From: JBQLZQ01 sp052168355
GTDB lineage: Bacteria > Pseudomonadota > Alphaproteobacteria > DSM-16000 > Inquilinaceae
Direction of reading: 5' to 3'
Assembly (NCBI GenBank): GCA_052168355.1
Contig: JBQLZQ010000005.1
Location: 1-64,000 of the forward strand
Length of the DNA stretch: 64,000 nt
Below, in pieces: positions 61,368 through 64,000 of this stretch (positions are counted from its first letter, which is position 1; every line of letters starts with the position of its first letter). The position numbers were made by a program, and so were the translations under genes. The notes below the pieces were generated by a model. The model did no database searches. It had not been told where the DNA came from and worked only from the letters and a program-made list of their open reading frames with translations.

Positions 61368-62963
61368 CTAAGCCGTTACATCGCGGCGTGGGCGGCGCGG
61401 GCGGCGTTGGCCGAATCCGGCGACAAGACCGGCCAGGACCATGGTCAGCAGCCAGAAGCCGGCGTCGCCCCATCTGGCATAGGGCGTCGGCGGCAGGGCC
61501 GGGGGCATGGCGGCATCGGCAATGCCGCGTTCGCCCAAGCCGATAGTGGCGGTGACCCGGCCATACCCGTCGACCACACCGCTGATCCCCGTGCCGGCGA
61601 CCCGGACCAGCGGCAATCCCTCCTCAACCGCGCGCATCCGGGCGATGGCGAAATGCTGATGGGGCCCCGCCGTCACCCCGTACCAGGCGTCATTGGTGAT
61701 GTTGAGCAGCCAGGCCGGACGGGCGTCGGGGGCGGTCACGGCGCCGGGAAAAATGACCTCGTAGCAGATCAGCGGACTGACCGGCGGCAGGCCCGGCAGA
61801 TCGATGGTGCGCGGTCCCGGCCCGGGGCTGAAATCGACCTGCCCCGGCGCCACCTTGTCGATGGGCAGGATGCCGCGCAGCGGCACATACTCCCCGAACG
61901 GCACCAGGTGGGCCTTGTCGTAGGTGGCGATCACGGCTCCGGTACCATCGATGGCGTGGAGGCTGTTCCAAAGCTGCAGCGGCGCGCCGGCCGGCGACCG
62001 CCGCGGGGCACCGGTGATCAGCAGCCCGCCGGGCGGAACCGCCTCGGCCAGGGCGGCCAGGATGTTGGGCTCCTCTTCGATGGGGATCGGCACCGCCGCT
62101 TCGGGCCAGATCACGAGATCGACGTCGAGGTTTGGGTCACGGTCGGCCGCCACGCTCATGGACAGGTGGCGGGCAAAGATCTCCGGCCATTGGGCGCGGT
62201 CCCATTTCTCCCTTTGACCGACATTCGGCTGGACCAGGCGCACGGTAACGTCCGGCGGCGGCTCGGACGAAGCCGTGTCGAGGCGGTGGCCGCCGGCCCA
62301 GGCGATTGCGACAAAAACCAGCAGGCCGGCGGCCAAGGCCGCCAGCGGCGGGCGCCGGCTTCGGCCGTCGCCGGCCAGGCAAGCCGGCAGGGCCGCAACC
62401 GCCACGGTCACGACGCTCAACCCATAGACGCCGACAACCGACCCCGCTTGAAGCACCGACGGCCAGCCGACCCAGCCATAGCCGATCAGGTTCCACGGAA
62501 ACCCCGTCAGGATGTGGCCGCGCAGCCATTCCGACAGCCCCCACAGCGCCGCAAAGGCCAGAACGCCGGCGACGCCGGGAATATCCAACCGCCGCCACAG
62601 CGCCGCGACCAGACCGGGAAACAAGGCAAGCACGGCCGGCAACCCGGCGACGGTCGGCGGCGCCAGCCACCAGAACCGGGCCCAGTCGACGCTGAGCGCG
62701 AAAACGATCCAGTACAGCCCGATCACAAAATAGCCGAACCCGAAGCTCCATCCGGTCAGGAAGGCCGAGCCCGGACCGCGCGTTCCGCGCAGCAGCCACA
62801 ACAGGCCGGGAAAGACGAAAAGCAGCACGGGAACGGCAAAAACCGGCGGCATGGCCAGGGTGGCGACGGCGCCCAGCGCCATCGAAACGGCATGACGGCG
62901 CCAGCCGTTCAATCGGCCCAGGGCGCCGGCTATCGGGCTATCGAAAAGCCCCTCACGCCTCAT
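61368..62963 (-). CDS. lnt: Apolipoprotein N-acyltransferase
   Basis: A 531-residue inner-membrane enzyme with about six N-terminal membrane segments (for example LGAVATLAMPPVFAVPVLLFVFPGLLWLL) and a C-terminal nitrilase-like domain. The catalytic triad is Glu288 (WPEAAVPI), Lys350 (TYDKAHLVPFGEY) and Cys400 (PLICYEVIFP). It adds the third acyl chain to lipoproteins such as LptE and the DUF3576 protein of this window. The start overlaps the corC stop as ATGA. Confidence 0.96.
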   Translation of the reverse strand: MRREGLFDSPIAGALGRLNGWRRHAVSMALGAVATLAMPPVFAVPVLLFVFPGLLWLLRGTRGPGSAFLTGWSFGFGYFVIGLYWIVFALSVDWARFWWLAPPTVAGLPAVLALFPGLVAALWRRLDIPGVAGVLAFAALWGLSEWLRGHILTGFPWNLIGYGWVGWPSVLQAGSVVGVYGLSVVTVAVAALPACLAGDGRSRRPPLAALAAGLLVFVAIAWAGGHRLDTASSEPPPDVTVRLVQPNVGQREKWDRAQWPEIFARHLSMSVAADRDPNLDVDLVIWPEAAVPIPIEEEPNILAALAEAVPPGGLLITGAPRRSPAGAPLQLWNSLHAIDGTGAVIATYDKAHLVPFGEYVPLRGILPIDKVAPGQVDFSPGPGPRTIDLPGLPPVSPLICYEVIFPGAVTAPDARPAWLLNITNDAWYGVTAGPHQHFAIARMRAVEEGLPLVRVAGTGISGVVDGYGRVTATIGLGERGIADAAMPPALPPTPYARWGDAGFWLLTMVLAGLVAGFGQRRPRRPRRDVTA

Positions 62964-63871
62964 TCCCGGTTGGGGTCGCCGACGGCGGCGGCGTGGCGCA
63001 CGCGCAGACGGCGGATCCGGCGCGGGTCTGCCTCGGTGACCTCGAACTCCAGCCCGGCGGGGTGGTTCAACAGTTCGCCACGGGCCGGAATGCGCCCGGC
63101 GATGGCGAACACCAGACCGCCCACGGTGTCGATGTCGTCGCGCTCGTCCTCTTCCAGAATCGGCCCCAGCCGCGCCTCGAACTCCTCCATCGGCAGACGG
63201 GCATCGACCACGAAGCTGCCGTCCGGCCGTTCCTCGAACTGCGGCGGTTCGTCGGTATCGTGCTCGTCCTCGATATCGCCGACGATTTCCTCGACCAAAT
63301 CCTCGATGGTGATCAGCCCGTCGATGCCGCCGAATTCGTCGACCACCAGGGCCATGTGCTGGCGGGCCTGACGCATCTCCAGCAGCAGATCCAGGACCGG
63401 CATGGAGGGGGCGACAACAATGACGTCGCGCAACAATTCAGCGGTTTTGACATCGCGATTGTCGACCACGGTGGCCAGCACGTCCTTGATGTGCAGCATG
63501 CCCACGATGTCGTCCAGGCTTTCCCGGTAGACGGGGATGCGGCTGTGGGCCCGCGCGGCCACCAGGCGCAGAATGTCGGGCAGGGCGGTCTCGACCTCGA
63601 CCGCGACGATGTCGGCGCGGGGCACCATCACGTCGATGGCGGTCAGGTCCTTCAGCCGCAGGATGTTGGTCAGCAGCATGCGCTCGTGCGAGGCGACGTC
63701 CTGGCTCGGCTCCTCGCTGTCCTCGAGCAACTCCTCGATGGTGTCGCGCCAGCTGGACTCGGACTTGCCGGTCAGGGCGGCCCGCAGCCAGCTCCGGAAT
63801 ATGCGAGGGGTCGGTTGGGTGTCTTCGGCTCGAACGGGTCGAGCCGATCTAGATATGGAGCTTTCGGTCAT
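62960..63871 (-). CDS. corC: CorC/HlyC family CBS-domain protein
   Basis: A 303-residue protein with two CBS domains (MVPRADIVAVEVETALPDILRLVAARAHSRIPVYRESLDDIVGMLHIKDVL and VVAPSMPVLDLLLEMRQARQHMALVVDEFGGIDGLITIEDLVEEIVGDIEDEHD) and a C-terminal CorC_HlyC domain (DARLPMEEFEARLGPILEED). CBS domains usually bind adenine nucleotides; CorC is tied to magnesium/cobalt export. In many bacteria the order is ybeY-corC-lnt, as here. Confidence 0.95.
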   Translation of the reverse strand: MTESSISRSARPVRAEDTQPTPRIFRSWLRAALTGKSESSWRDTIEELLEDSEEPSQDVASHERMLLTNILRLKDLTAIDVMVPRADIVAVEVETALPDILRLVAARAHSRIPVYRESLDDIVGMLHIKDVLATVVDNRDVKTAELLRDVIVVAPSMPVLDLLLEMRQARQHMALVVDEFGGIDGLITIEDLVEEIVGDIEDEHDTDEPPQFEERPDGSFVVDARLPMEEFEARLGPILEEDERDDIDTVGGLVFAIAGRIPARGELLNHPAGLEFEVTEADPRRIRRLRVRHAAAVGDPNRE

Positions 63872-63928
63872 CGCTCTTGGCTGATCATGATCTCAGAGAC
63901 CCTGTGAGAATCGGCATCGACGAGGGTG

Positions 63929-64000
63929 TCATGCCGTCCGGTCGTCCGGCCCGACATAGGGATCGGCGATTCCGAACCGGGCGACAATCCGCGCCTCAAG
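63929..64000 (-). CDS. ybeY: YbeY endoribonuclease, C-terminal fragment
   Basis: The last 23 codons before a TGA at 63931-63929, reading LEARIVARFGIADPYVGPD to the end of the window. The ending LEARI...FGI.DPY is typical of YbeY, an rRNA-processing metalloenzyme, and the position just upstream of corC supports it. The catalytic histidines lie outside the window. Confidence 0.82.
   Translation of the reverse strand, partial: LEARIVARFGIADPYVGPDDRTA

Overview
This window looks like the replication-origin region of an alphaproteobacterial chromosome. The DNA is GC-rich and almost fully coding. The gene order (mnmE-mnmG-rsmG-parA-parB, rho-hemJ-hemH-hemE, then a non-coding gap, then ppsR-maf-aroE-coaE-dnaQ, secB, hslVU, his genes, pnp-rpsO-truB-rbfA-infB-ylxR-nusA-rimP, trmB-metK, lnt-corC-ybeY) is typical of Alphaproteobacteria. 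The mix, with two tandem porins and a DUF3576-leuS-lptE-holA cluster, fits Rhodospirillales best, but this is inferred from family resemblance and not from a marker gene. No rRNA, tRNA or CRISPR array was seen.

Bases 1-7200 hold the end of an unidentified gene, a methyltransferase-like protein, an L,D-transpeptidase-like protein, YggS, a JmjC-type cupin oxygenase and two near-duplicate outer-membrane porins separated by a repeat-rich control region. Bases 6591-20800 hold DUF3576-leuS-lptE-holA (+), then parB-parA-rsmG-mnmG-mnmE (-) with two perfect parS palindromes, then a DUF255 thioredoxin-like protein, an Ogt-type alkyltransferase and a dienelactone hydrolase.

Bases 20831-28940 surround the likely chromosomal origin. 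rho, hemJ, hemH and hemE run leftward and ppsR, maf, aroE, coaE and dnaQ run rightward. Between them, 24926-25308 carries an AT-rich tract and DnaA-box-like sequences. The parS sites lie about 9-11 kb away, so origin firing (DnaA) and origin segregation (ParABS) are both encoded or sited here.

Bases 28941-48740 mix core genes (secB, fxsA, Tim44-like, smr, hslUV, hisB-hisH-hisA-hisF-hisE, HIT) with accessory ones: lutABC for lactate oxidation, an amylosucrase, a GNAT enzyme inside the his cluster, a membrane adenylate cyclase translationally coupled to a SelA-like PLP enzyme, a leishmanolysin-like metalloprotease, a ParDE toxin-antitoxin pair and a periplasmic serine hydrolase. A 62-bp palindromic repeat occurs twice (28959-29020 and 46871-46932). 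One copy supplies the secB stop codon. The other seems to form the whole 5 prime leader of parDE and part of its ribosome-binding site.

Bases 48872-64000 are a long leftward block of translation and RNA-processing genes (pnp back to rimP), then trmB, metK, an XRE regulator, lnt, corC and the last codons of ybeY. Most genes are packed with 4-base start/stop overlaps, indicating extensive translational coupling.
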